Below are positions 1-7,642 of a stretch of 64,000 nt of DNA, one piece after another. The DNA is from Clostridia bacterium (GTDB lineage: Bacteria; Bacillota; Clostridia; UBA1381): positions 124,001-188,000 of the forward strand of contig CAADTH010000068.1 of NCBI GenBank assembly GCA_900751885.1, written 5' to 3'. Made by a program: the position numbers and the translations under genes. The first letter of the stretch is position 1. Each line of letters begins with the position of its first letter. The notes beneath the pieces were generated by a model, which was given only the letters and a program-made list of their open reading frames with translations, was not told the DNA's origin and searched no databases.

Positions 1-1
1 G

Positions 2-280
2 AATCTCACAGCCGCCGGATGCCATATGGTTCTGTTCTCGACCGGACGCGGCACGCCGCTCGGCGCGCCTGTTCCGACGGTGAAGGTTGCAACCAACCAT
101 GCCATTGCACAGAAAAAACCGCATTGGATTGACTTTGACGCAAGCCCAATCCTGGATGGGAAGGATTTATCAGAGACATTTTTGGACTATCTCATTCAGG
201 TTGCAAGTGGAGAGCTGACAAACAATGAAAAGCGCGGATACCGTGAAATATCCATCTTCAAGGATGGCGTAACGCTGTAA
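2..280 (+). CDS. uxaA: Altronate dehydratase (UxaA family), C-terminal part only
   Basis: The open frame enters from the left edge and ends at 280. The segment GCHMVLFSTGRGTPLGAPVP and the following WIDFDA stretch are typical of the C-terminal catalytic domain of altronate/galactarate dehydratases. These enzymes convert D-altronate to 2-keto-3-deoxygluconate in galacturonate catabolism, in the cytoplasm. Only about 92 C-terminal residues are present, so the N-terminal SAF-like domain and the start lie outside the window. A strong terminator follows. The role fits the pectin-related PL11 and GH2 enzymes elsewhere in the window. The closely related galactarate dehydratase cannot be excluded from this fragment. 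Confidence 0.85.
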   Translation, partial: NLTAAGCHMVLFSTGRGTPLGAPVPTVKVATNHAIAQKKPHWIDFDASPILDGKDLSETFLDYLIQVASGELTNNEKRGYREISIFKDGVTL

Positions 281-316
281 TGCCATAGCAGTATCCTGTC
301 GCATAAGCACAAAATA

Positions 317-352
317 AAACACCGCTGTTTCGTGAGAACAGCGGTGTTTTTT
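317..352 (+). terminator. Rho-independent terminator after uxaA
   Basis: A perfect stem (AACACCGCTGTT paired with AACAGCGGTGTT, loop TCGTGAG) is followed by a T-run. It lies between uxaA and the convergent recombinase gene and could serve both. Confidence 0.85.
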
Positions 353-383
353 CATTATGACATGGAACAATCCCACGGATTAC

Positions 384-1907
384 TTACGATATTTTCTGAG
401 GGCTTTGAAACCAGAAATGAATGGTCAAGTTCTTGTCTGCGTCTACCTCAATTTCTTTTACCAAGCTTTTCAGTATCTGACCATCCGGCGCTTCAAAGTT
501 CAGTATCTCTTCCACCCGTTTGTTTATCTCCTCTTCGCAGTCTATTCTTATCTCCATTTTTTTATCTTGCCTTTTTTGCAGCGCTTCCCTCTTCTCCCGA
601 AACCCTCTCAACAGCTCCAGATACTCCTCCTCGCAGAGTCTTCCCTCCGCTTTATCTTGATACAGCTGCATCAGAATCTTTTGAATGCGTTCCAACTCCT
701 GCAATCCCATTTCTTCTCCACCCGTGCTCTCTCGTCTCTCCTTCCATGTATCGCTTACAGACTTCTTCAGCTCATCCATGTCGACCGTTTCACTCGTGAT
801 ATCCCTGAGCACTGCTTGCACTGTCCCTAGTACCATGTCCTCCCGAATGCAGTGCGACGTACATACGCCCAGCTTCGCGTGCCGCTTCCACCCACTGCAC
901 ACGAGGTAGGTATACCCTCCACCCGAACACACAAATGTCATGGGACTACCGCAGTCCGCGCATTTCACCAGTCCAGAGAGGACATGCTCCCCTCCGCTTC
1001 TGCTTCGTTTCTCGTATCTGCGCTTCGCCATTCTCTCCTGCACTGCGTCAAACATATCCCTTGATACAACCGCTTCATGTGTATTCTCTACAACAATCCA
1101 ATCCTCCATCGGACGCCGCACCCTCTTTTTTACCTTGTAATTGACCTTGGTAACACGGTTTTGCGTGAGATTTCCAATATACGTCTCACTCGTGAGAATC
1201 CGCTTTACCATCGCCTCATTCCATGTGCCTGAAAACCGCTTCTGCTCTGCACAAATGCCCTTTTTCTGTGACGGCGTGGGGATTTGCTCCTCCGAAAGCC
1301 GGTTTGCAATGGCACGCAGGGTGTACCCGTCCAAAAACAGCCGGTACATGTATCTGACATAGTGTGCCGTCTCCTCGTCGACAATCAAATGATTCTTATC
1401 CTCCGGATCCTTCTGATATCCATACGGTGCCGCAGAGCCAATGAATTTTCCGCTGTACCGTTTGCTGTCGAGCGATGCGCGCACCTTCTTTGAAATATCC
1501 TTCGCATACATATCATTGAACACTGCACGAAACGGATTCATCCCATCATCGCGGCAGGCAGTATCAATGCCGTCTGCCACTGCGATAAATCGGATATTGT
1601 GCATGGGGAAATATTGCTCCATATAATACCCTGTCCCAATATAGTCTCTTCCAAGGCGAGATAAATCCTTTGTTATCACTGTGTCAATCCGTTTTTTCTC
1701 AATGTCGGATATCATACGACCGAAACCTGGACGTGCGAAATTCGTTCCTGTATACCCATCATCCTCCCTGTAAATTTCCACTATCTCAAACCCATGCTCC
1801 TGTGCGTACCGCACCAAAAAATCCTCCTGATTTTTGATGCTCTCCGATACCCTGTCCGGCCCATCATCCCTTGACAGGCGAAGATACAGACCTGCTCTTT
1901 GATTCAT
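384..1907 (-). CDS. Large serine recombinase 1
   Basis: A 507-aa site-specific recombinase of the large serine family (TnpX / SpoIVCA-like). The N-terminal resolvase domain begins with YLRLSRDDG, so the catalytic serine is Ser12. The SRLGRD motif follows, then the Recombinase domain (about 170-290), a Cys zinc ribbon starting CADCG near residue 316, and a charged coiled-coil tail. The start at 1907 is chosen because GGAGGGAG sits 3 nt upstream; a longer in-frame extension lacks such a site. The gene runs in the same direction as the dpaA pieces, about 190 bp from the point where DpaA homology stops. This suggests it serves a second intervening element. It differs clearly from recombinase 2, so it is not a duplication of that gene. 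Confidence 0.93.
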   Translation of the reverse strand: MNQRAGLYLRLSRDDGPDRVSESIKNQEDFLVRYAQEHGFEIVEIYREDDGYTGTNFARPGFGRMISDIEKKRIDTVITKDLSRLGRDYIGTGYYMEQYFPMHNIRFIAVADGIDTACRDDGMNPFRAVFNDMYAKDISKKVRASLDSKRYSGKFIGSAAPYGYQKDPEDKNHLIVDEETAHYVRYMYRLFLDGYTLRAIANRLSEEQIPTPSQKKGICAEQKRFSGTWNEAMVKRILTSETYIGNLTQNRVTKVNYKVKKRVRRPMEDWIVVENTHEAVVSRDMFDAVQERMAKRRYEKRSRSGGEHVLSGLVKCADCGSPMTFVCSGGGYTYLVCSGWKRHAKLGVCTSHCIREDMVLGTVQAVLRDITSETVDMDELKKSVSDTWKERRESTGGEEMGLQELERIQKILMQLYQDKAEGRLCEEEYLELLRGFREKREALQKRQDKKMEIRIDCEEEINKRVEEILNFEAPDGQILKSLVKEIEVDADKNLTIHFWFQSPQKIS

Positions 1908-2025
1908 ACTCTCCCTCCAGATTTGTCCTGACAGTGGCAATGAGGGTCTGCTGCAGCATCTGCTGATAGGATGCACCCTCCGGATGAAATACAACCGCCA
2001 CACTCGGCACTGTCTGTTTTTTCAT
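1864..2025 (-). CDS. 53-aa small protein upstream of recombinase 1
   Basis: This frame begins MKKQTVPSVAVVFHPEGASY and is preceded by a strong ribosome-binding site (GGGGAGGAAGGGAA). Its 3' end overlaps the recombinase 1 start by 44 bp, and the recombinase Shine-Dalgarno lies inside it, so translational coupling is likely. No family is recognised. Recombinase 2 has a comparable small upstream gene (5370-5537) without evident sequence similarity. It may be an accessory or directionality factor (inference from position only), or a leader peptide. Confidence 0.55.
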   Translation of the reverse strand: MKKQTVPSVAVVFHPEGASYQQMLQQTLIATVRTNLEGEYESKSRSVSSPVKG

Positions 2026-2093
2026 TTCCCTTCCTCCCCTTCTCTCTCCATCCTATGCCCTGCTGCCTGTACAATATTTCTTTTTTGTCAAAT

Positions 2094-2456
2094 TTAAAGT
2101 CCCACCCCACCTGGCTTCGACGCAAGGTCAATAATCAGGGCATTCTTTTTTACATTTCTTAAAATCTGCCTATCAAGCACCATAGAAGGAATGGTATTAA
2201 AAATCACATCGAACTGTCCGATTGCCTTTCCCAATTCACTGATATGTATTCCCTGATACCCATAGCTCGCTATCCATGATAAGTCCTCGCACTTTCTTGC
2301 CTCCACCGTCACCCTTGCCCCAATTCCTGCAAGCATATTGGAAAGCACCTTTCCAATTCTTCCATACCCCAGCACAAGCGCACCGCTTCCATGCAGTGTA
2401 ATCGGCATCTCAGAAATTGCAATTTCGATTGCACCTTCTGCAGTAGGGACTGCATT
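2094..2456 (-). pseudogene. dpaA: Dipicolinate synthase subunit A, internal segment (exon 2 of split dpaA)
   Basis: Translated from the core at 2456, the frame reads NAVPTAEGAIEIAISE, then a Rossmann motif VLGYGRIGK, FNTIPSMVLD and DLASKPGGV. These match the middle of DpaA/SpoVFA, which with DpaB makes dipicolinic acid in the mother cell. Upstream of the core the frame is closed by a TAG within a few codons, so this piece has no natural start. It continues exactly where exon 1 (6920-7333) stops. Homology ends at PGGV; the frame then hits a stop, with about 50 usual C-terminal residues missing. One extra G at this point separates PGGV from a DFKF-like continuation in another frame. Either a second insertion junction or decay explains this. 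Confidence 0.88.
2439..2456. other. Attachment-site core, right end of the dpaA intervening element
   Basis: TGCAGTAGGGACTGCATT on the plus strand matches 17 of 18 bases at 6938-6955. The arms TGCAGT and ACTGCA form an inverted repeat around AGGG, as expected for a serine-recombinase crossover site. Left of it is dpaA exon 2; right of it is element sequence. Confidence 0.8.
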
Positions 2457-2591
2457 ATCAATCTAGCTATAGATTTTATATGCTCTGCCTTTTTTCTAAA
2501 AAACATTCGCTGTCTTCTCAATGATTTTCCATAAAACATGGATATTTCCCTTTCCTTTTACAAAAGCTATGCTGTAAGGAGGTAATATCAT

Positions 2592-3806
2592 ATGTATTGT
2601 ACCAGAGAAATTTCAAAGGACATATACTGGGTCGGAGGGACTGACCGGCGGCTTGCCCTGTTCGAAAACATGTTTCCCCTTCCCCATGGAGTTTCCTATA
2701 ACTCCTATCTGATTTTGGACGAGAAAACAGCACTTGTTGACACCGTCGATTCCGCCATTACACAGCAATTTTTGGAAAATGTTGTTCACACCCTCGCCGG
2801 CAGAACGCTTGATTATCTTATTGTAAACCACATGGAGCCAGACCACTGTTCCAATATTGAAGAGCTGGCTCGCCGGTATCCAAATATGAAAATCGTGGGA
2901 AACAAAAAAACCTTTCAAATGGTTCGCCAGTTTTATAACCTGGAATCCGAGGACCAGTTCTACGAGGTGGCAGAGCATGACGAACTGCCGCTTGGGTCGC
3001 ACTGTCTTCAATTTCATTTTGCTCCGATGATTCATTGGCCTGAGGTCATGCTTGCCTATGAAACCTCAAAGCATATCCTGTTTTCCGCTGATGCCTTTGG
3101 TGCCTTCGGCGCATATACAGGCAACCTCTTTCAGGATGAGGTCGATTATGGAGATATTCAGTTGGAGGAAGCGCGCCGCTATTACACCAATATCGTCGGA
3201 AAATACGGTCCGCAGGTACAGTCTGCGCTTGCCAAGCTGTCCGGCGTGACAATCAATATGATTTGTCCGCTTCATGGCTACGTCTGGAGAGACAATATTC
3301 CTCTTCTTTTAGATAAATACCAACACTGGAGCACCTATACACCTGAAAAAAACGGCGTCGTGCTCATCTATGCCTCCATGTACGGCAATACGGAAAACGC
3401 AGTCAATTCTCTTGCCACTATGCTGGCAGAGCGCGGTGTCCGCGATATCAAAATTTACGACATCTCCAAAACACACGCATCCTATATCATCGCTGAAGCC
3501 TTCCGCTACAGCCATCTCGTGTTTGCCTGCCCGACCTATAACGGCGGTCTCTACTTTGGTATGGACGCGCTTCTTCGCGAGATACAAGGGTTAAATCTCC
3601 AAAACCGTAAGCTTGCCCTGATTGGAAACGGCTCCTGGGCGCCTGCATCTGGACGAATTATGCAGGATTTCTTTGCAAACATGAAAAATATGACGCTGGT
3701 TGCACCGCCGTTTGAGCTTCTTTCTTCCATGAAAGACAAGCAGCTTCCAGCGCTTGAGGAGCTGGCAGAGCATATCATCGGTTCAATGCACACAGATTCT
3801 CAATAA
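2592..3806 (+). CDS. fprA: Flavodiiron protein (A-type flavoprotein, O2/NO reductase)
   Basis: A 404-aa protein with the two standard domains. The N-terminal metallo-beta-lactamase domain carries the diiron ligands H80, E82, D84 and H85 in HMEPDH, then FSADAFGAFG and LHGYVW. The C-terminal flavodoxin domain (about 255-400) has the FMN loop YASMYGNTENA. The family reduces oxygen to water, or NO to N2O, in anaerobes, in the cytoplasm. The start has the strong site AAGGAGG 8 nt upstream. The gene lies inside the dpaA intervening element and runs opposite to everything else there. As cargo it would be lost with the element from a cell that excises it. Confidence 0.95.
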   Translation: MYCTREISKDIYWVGGTDRRLALFENMFPLPHGVSYNSYLILDEKTALVDTVDSAITQQFLENVVHTLAGRTLDYLIVNHMEPDHCSNIEELARRYPNMKIVGNKKTFQMVRQFYNLESEDQFYEVAEHDELPLGSHCLQFHFAPMIHWPEVMLAYETSKHILFSADAFGAFGAYTGNLFQDEVDYGDIQLEEARRYYTNIVGKYGPQVQSALAKLSGVTINMICPLHGYVWRDNIPLLLDKYQHWSTYTPEKNGVVLIYASMYGNTENAVNSLATMLAERGVRDIKIYDISKTHASYIIAEAFRYSHLVFACPTYNGGLYFGMDALLREIQGLNLQNRKLALIGNGSWAPASGRIMQDFFANMKNMTLVAPPFELLSSMKDKQLPALEELAEHIIGSMHTDSQ

Positions 3807-3840
3807 AAAATCAGGAGACTTTCGTCTCCTGATTTTTTAT
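3805..3840. terminator. Bidirectional terminator between fprA and recombinase 2
   Basis: AAAAATCAGGAGAC, loop TTTC, GTCTCCTGATTTTTT. A-rich and T-rich flanks on both sides allow function for both convergent genes. Confidence 0.85.
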
Positions 3841-3850
3841 TTTGTTACTA

Positions 3851-5380
3851 TCAGTCTCTTTCTATTGTCTCGCATGAATCAATTACCACAGTATAATTTT
3901 GTTTATATCCATGTGTGTGATACCGAATCCGAAATCCATATGGCACATATTTCAGCCAAAGCTCGATCCATTTCTCATATACGGTCACCGATTCAACTAC
4001 CGCACCATATCCATCCGCTGTATCCAGCGCATTTGAAATTCTCTTTCTCAGCTCCTCTTTCATATCCTGATTTTGCGCCAGGCTGTCTCTCTTCTCCTGC
4101 TCTTCTGCTTCATACTTTTTTCTCATCAGGTGCATCTCGTCCTCTGTAATAATCCCACGAAAATATGCGTCCATGACACGCTCCTTTTTCTCCCTCATGC
4201 CATCTCCATGCGCCGCAATGTACCGCTTCCTCTCTGAAGAGGATATTTCATCCGCAAGTTCCTCCGCCAGACGCTCTTTTTCAATCCCCATCATCTGCAA
4301 CACGAATCTTACGCATTGTTCCAGCACCTTCTCATTGACCATGTGCATCCTGCAGATCACCTTATCCCCATTGCCATGCTTGCCCCGCCTTGCACAGCCC
4401 CACACCCTATACTCTGAACCGTCCTTCCGTTTCTGCGTCCTGACGACAAACCGCGCGCCGCATCCACCACACTCAATTTTTCCCGAGCACCAATGTTTGC
4501 CGGAGTGGCGCTGTTTTTTCTTTGGACTTCGCCTGATAATCTCTCTCTGGACTTCGTCCCACATCTCGCGCCCTATGATTGCTTCATGATGGTTTTTAAG
4601 ATAAATTTTTTCTTCTATCTCATTGTTCTTTATCTTTTTGTGCGTTAGGTAATCCACTGTTACATACTTTTTTTGAATGAGGTCGCCTACATACTTCTCA
4701 TTTTTCAGCACACGCAGAACCATTGACGCAGACCATACGCCCGATAGCGACCGTGGTGTGGGGATTCTCTCCTGTGTCAGCTCGCGCGCAATCACATGTG
4801 TTCCCTTTCCCTCATATAAATAACTGTCGTAAATACGCCGCACAATCTGTGCTTCATTCTCGCGAACCGAGAGTTCCCCACGCTTTGTCTCAAATCCGAA
4901 TGTGGTATCATTTCCGAATACCACACCGCGCTCCATAGAGCGTCTCTGCCCCCACTTAACGCGCTCTGACGTCTTTCGTGATTCCTCCTGTGCGACACTT
5001 GCCATAATCGAAAGGCGGAATTCCCCATCATTGTCTCTCGTATCAATATTGTCATTGATGAAAATGACACCGACTCCCATTCGCCTCAGCATCCGCGTAT
5101 ACTCCAGTGTGTCGACCGTATTTCTCGCAAATCTGGATACCTCCTTGGTCAAAACCAAATCGATTGCCCCTTCTTTGCACTGTGCAATCATTTCCTGGAA
5201 CGCCTTCCGCCTCCCTGCAGACGTTCCCGACACACCCTCATCCGCAAAAATACGCACCAATTCCCATCCACTTTGACGCCGGATATATTCTTCAAAAAAC
5301 TCCTTCTGATTCTTCATGGAATGCAGCTGATCTGTCTTGTCCGTTGACACACGGCAGTATGCACACACTCTAAGCATCAT
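3851..5380 (-). CDS. Large serine recombinase 2 (element integrase/excisionase)
   Basis: A 509-aa large serine recombinase. YCRVSTDK gives catalytic Ser12, SRFARN is the conserved resolvase motif, and the Recombinase domain spans roughly 160-280. A zinc ribbon (CGGCGARFV with later WGCARRG and ICRMH) starts near residue 303, followed by a Lys/Glu-rich coiled coil. It lies inside the 4.5-kb element that interrupts dpaA, so it is the best candidate for the enzyme acting on the 18-bp cores. Its start overlaps the end of a 55-aa ORF (5370-5537), and the local Shine-Dalgarno is weak, which points to coupled translation. Confidence 0.94.
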   Translation of the reverse strand: MMLRVCAYCRVSTDKTDQLHSMKNQKEFFEEYIRRQSGWELVRIFADEGVSGTSAGRRKAFQEMIAQCKEGAIDLVLTKEVSRFARNTVDTLEYTRMLRRMGVGVIFINDNIDTRDNDGEFRLSIMASVAQEESRKTSERVKWGQRRSMERGVVFGNDTTFGFETKRGELSVRENEAQIVRRIYDSYLYEGKGTHVIARELTQERIPTPRSLSGVWSASMVLRVLKNEKYVGDLIQKKYVTVDYLTHKKIKNNEIEEKIYLKNHHEAIIGREMWDEVQREIIRRSPKKKQRHSGKHWCSGKIECGGCGARFVVRTQKRKDGSEYRVWGCARRGKHGNGDKVICRMHMVNEKVLEQCVRFVLQMMGIEKERLAEELADEISSSERKRYIAAHGDGMREKKERVMDAYFRGIITEDEMHLMRKKYEAEEQEKRDSLAQNQDMKEELRKRISNALDTADGYGAVVESVTVYEKWIELWLKYVPYGFRIRYHTHGYKQNYTVVIDSCETIERD

Positions 5381-5537
5381 TTTCCCACGCCCTCAGCTGT
5401 TTTTCATATCTCGCCATCAACTGCTCCAGCTGATTCTGCCTGAGTATTCCCTCCCCATACAGCGTTTTCACAATCCCCATTTTAATGCATAGCTCCACTT
5501 GTCTCCTCTGTCCATCCTTCTCTATTTTTTCTTTCAT
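5370..5537 (-). CDS. 55-aa small protein coupled to recombinase 2
   Basis: MKEKIEKDGQRRQVELCIKM begins the frame, which continues with a short helical, charged sequence ending RYEKQLRAWENDA. Its stop overlaps the recombinase start by 11 bp. A G-rich ribosome-binding site precedes the ATG. The second half (ILRQNQLEQLMARY) resembles SHOCT-type short C-terminal motifs, but this is only an impression. It may be an accessory factor for the recombinase (inference from coupling). Confidence 0.65.
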   Translation of the reverse strand: MKEKIEKDGQRRQVELCIKMGIVKTLYGEGILRQNQLEQLMARYEKQLRAWENDA

Positions 5538-5594
5538 TGACAGCCCCCCCTCGTGATAACTATATGACCTGTCAATGACCCCTATGCCCCTTCT

Positions 5595-5638
5595 AAAAAA
5601 AGACGATCAAGCCTTTCGTATAGCTTGACCGTCTTTTT
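5595..5638 (-). terminator. Terminator after the secreted protein gene
   Basis: Minus-strand stem AAAAGACGGTCAAGC / GCTTGATCGTCTTTT, with one G-U and a T-run, immediately after the stop at 5638. Confidence 0.8.
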
Positions 5639-6801
5639 CACTCTTCCCCAGCCAGCGTGACACACTCTGTCAGCGGAACCAAGCAATTGTCCCAAATAAA
5701 AATCTTTGATATTGTCTCGATATCCACTCCATCTGCCGTCAGCAGGAGCACGCCGTCTATTTCTTCTTTCTGTGCCTGTTTGATTGAAATAACTCCACTG
5801 TTTTCCTGTACAATAAACGCATGGACGGTATTCAAATCGACTGTCTCCTCCCTCTTTTCAATTCTTATCTCTATCCTATCGTTGTCTGCCGCCCTATACC
5901 AAACCGCCACCTTGTCTGCATACGCTCCGATTGCCTCTACCCGTTTTCCCTGCTTTGTGACGATAACAGACAAAACCTGCTCTGCCAATATATCTTCCCC
6001 AGCGCCCGATTCATCCACCAAAGTAAAGCGCATCTGATAGGTTCCTTCCTCATAGAAGCGGCATATCAGATTTGTCGTCTCATCATAATCCTTTGAGATA
6101 GAAAATCCATCCGGTTCGCCCAAATACCCTGTCTCTGCCGCATTATACATCCCACCTTCGCCGCACACGGTTAATTCGGGCAAGCGTACTCCCTCAGGGC
6201 TTTTCACAACCTCCACCCGAACCGTTACCCTGTCATATCCCAGCTGTTTTTCCTCTTTTACATACAGCCGCACACTGCCCGCGCACTCCTCCCCTACGCT
6301 CACTTCCTCAGGCAGGCACAGCCCGAACGCATACTCAGAATACTCCCTGTCAGCGTCCCCGCTTCCATTGCCGTCCTCCCCATCAACCACAACATGGACC
6401 GTGTTTGTCACCACCCCTTCTGTTCCAAAGTCTGCCGTGACGCTGATATCCGTATTTCCTTCCCCCACAGCATGTATCAGGACAATTCCGATATGCGTTC
6501 CCCAAAGCTCAATAAAGCTCACCTCCGCTACAGAGGTATTTCCACTTTGAACCGCAAAAGAAGCCTTCTTTGCCTCACTTTCTCCAATCAATGCCACCAC
6601 CGTAAATTCTATGTCACACTCCGCTTCCAATCCCAGCTTGACCATATCACCGTCTGCGATATCAGAAAAAATAGACACAGTACCTGCCGCCCCGCTCTGC
6701 ATTGGAAGATAGAAAAAGAAAAGACACAATATAGCAGCAGCCAGCATGAATCTCTCCACTTTCCTTCTCCCTCTTTGCCTTCTTTTGTCGCTTCGACCCA
6801 C
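5638..6801 (-). CDS. Secreted protein of unknown function in the dpaA element
   Basis: A 387-aa protein with a basic N-terminus and a hydrophobic segment (MLAAAILCLFFFYLPM), consistent with a signal peptide, followed by beta-rich, acidic sequence with no cysteine pattern or catalytic motif that I recognise. Residues 40-130 (VSIFSDIADGDMVKLGLEAE...) look like a bacterial Ig-like domain. The given start is a GTG; an ATG at 6747 with GGAGAG upstream is a good alternative and would leave a shorter n-region. It sits between the left core and recombinase 2, and has its own terminator. It is cargo of the element. Confidence 0.7.
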   Translation of the reverse strand: MGRSDKRRQRGRRKVERFMLAAAILCLFFFYLPMQSGAAGTVSIFSDIADGDMVKLGLEAECDIEFTVVALIGESEAKKASFAVQSGNTSVAEVSFIELWGTHIGIVLIHAVGEGNTDISVTADFGTEGVVTNTVHVVVDGEDGNGSGDADREYSEYAFGLCLPEEVSVGEECAGSVRLYVKEEKQLGYDRVTVRVEVVKSPEGVRLPELTVCGEGGMYNAAETGYLGEPDGFSISKDYDETTNLICRFYEEGTYQMRFTLVDESGAGEDILAEQVLSVIVTKQGKRVEAIGAYADKVAVWYRAADNDRIEIRIEKREETVDLNTVHAFIVQENSGVISIKQAQKEEIDGVLLLTADGVDIETISKIFIWDNCLVPLTECVTLAGEE

Positions 6802-6919
6802 TTTCCTTCCCCTCTCCCATAAAATCCCGTATATTTGCGCCTGTCTATGTCTTTAAATCCCTATATCTACAATCCTCAGGCATTCCCTACTGTTCTGTCT
6901 GCCCGTATGAACCGCTATT

Positions 6920-7333
6920 CTATGACAAAATCATAAATGCAGTAGGGATTGCATTTTCTACCTGCATTTCTTCCCTTCTAAAATAATCATCATAGGAGAT
7001 TCCATATACCTCAATTTCCCCCCGGATATATTCGGAAATCTTTCCTCCCAAGATGATTGTCTCATGGCTCATATTTTCCAGAATATCCTTTAGATAAATT
7101 TCTTCCTCCGCAAACTGTGCATTCACCACTTCATTGTCATAGCTTACCGGCAACGGAAGCACTAAAACATCTGCATCCAGCACTTCTTTTAAGGATTTGG
7201 CTCCATATTTTTCGTGAAATTCTATATCCTTTTCAAACCCTATGGTTTTTACCTGATATCCATCCTCTTTTAACAGCCGTGCCAACGTAGCCTGCCGCAG
7301 ATCGCCGCCAATTACCGATATGGTTTTCCCCAT
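6920..7333 (-). pseudogene. dpaA: Dipicolinate synthase subunit A, N-terminal segment (exon 1 of split dpaA)
   Basis: MGKTISVIGGDLRQATLARL opens a 132-residue segment matching the N-terminal half of DpaA/SpoVFA, including LPLPVSYDNEVVN and GGKISEY, up to VENAIPTA. The next codons (FMILS then stop) come from the inserted element. The gene resumes in exon 2 (2094-2456). Joined at the 18-bp core, the pieces give about 244 continuous residues of a family that is usually about 295 long. A strong G-rich ribosome-binding site precedes the ATG. In the unrearranged state the truncated product lacks the Rossmann domain in exon 2 and should be inactive. Confidence 0.92.
6938..6955. other. Attachment-site core, left end of the dpaA intervening element
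   Basis: TGCAGTAGGGATTGCATT, 17/18 identical to the core at 2439-2456. The single difference (T for C) falls in one arm of the inverted repeat and leaves the DpaA reading frame unaltered after joining. Confidence 0.8.
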
Positions 7334-7365
7334 TCAAAGCCCCCCTTTTCATTCTATTTCTTCTA

Positions 7366-7395
7366 TATAGTATGTCGGTCATACTTGTTGTGTTC
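7366..7395 (-). promoter_or_regulatory. Candidate mother-cell (SigE/SigK-type) promoter of dpaA
   Basis: On the minus strand CATACTATA (7366-7374) fits the SigK -10 pattern CATANNNTA. GAACAC (7390-7395) lies 15 bp upstream in the -35 position, with AC as in SigK promoters. Mother-cell control is what is known for dpaA in other species. No sigma-A -35/-10 pair of comparable quality is seen. Confidence 0.45.
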
Positions 7396-7397
7396 AT

Positions 7398-7591
7398 ACC
7401 ATTTCCTGCTGATTCACTCAGACTATTTTTCCAATTTCGACAAAAAATACTCTTTTTCTCATTATATCACATATATTTTAAATATGGAATAATTTTTAGT
7501 AATATTTCTCATTTTTACATTTGTAGGGAAATATTTTTTTGTTGTAGGGTGAAAACAATGCTTTCTATCCTGCCGCACACCATTTCCACGC
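7398..7591. other. AT-rich intergenic stretch, no gene seen
   Basis: Between the dpaA promoter region and the rubrerythrin terminator I find no convincing ORF with a ribosome-binding site and no clear RNA structure. Confidence 0.5.
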
Positions 7592-7624
7592 AAAAAAAAT
7601 CCACCCGAATGGGTGGACTTTTTC
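7592..7624 (-). terminator. Terminator after rubrerythrin
   Basis: Minus-strand stem AGTCCACCC / GGGTGGATT with loop ATTC and a long T-run, 19 bp past the rubrerythrin stop. Confidence 0.85.
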
Positions 7625-7642
7625 AAACATCATATTTTCGAT

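Larger units (their letters stand above)
2439..6955. mobile_element. 4.5-kb skin-like intervening element inside dpaA
   Basis: The element separates two in-frame parts of dpaA. It carries a flavodiiron protein gene on the plus strand. On the minus strand are a large serine recombinase with a small partner ORF and a secreted protein gene. The ends are the 18-bp cores at 2439-2456 and 6938-6955. Recombination between them would remove 4499 bp and join exon 1 (ending VENAIPTA) to exon 2 (starting EGAIEIA) without frameshift. This is the organisation of sporulation intervening elements such as skin in sigK and vfbin in spoVFB. Excision itself is inferred. Confidence 0.85.

Noticed and set aside
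332..909. Plus-strand open frames of 155-157 codons opposite recombinase 1
   Set aside because: Leucine/serine/proline-rich antisense shadows of a well-supported gene, without ribosome-binding sites.
2094..2408. 104-codon frame from the internal ATG of dpaA exon 2 as an independent gene
   Set aside because: Homology extends upstream of that ATG to the att core, there is no ribosome-binding site, and the piece is the interior of DpaA.
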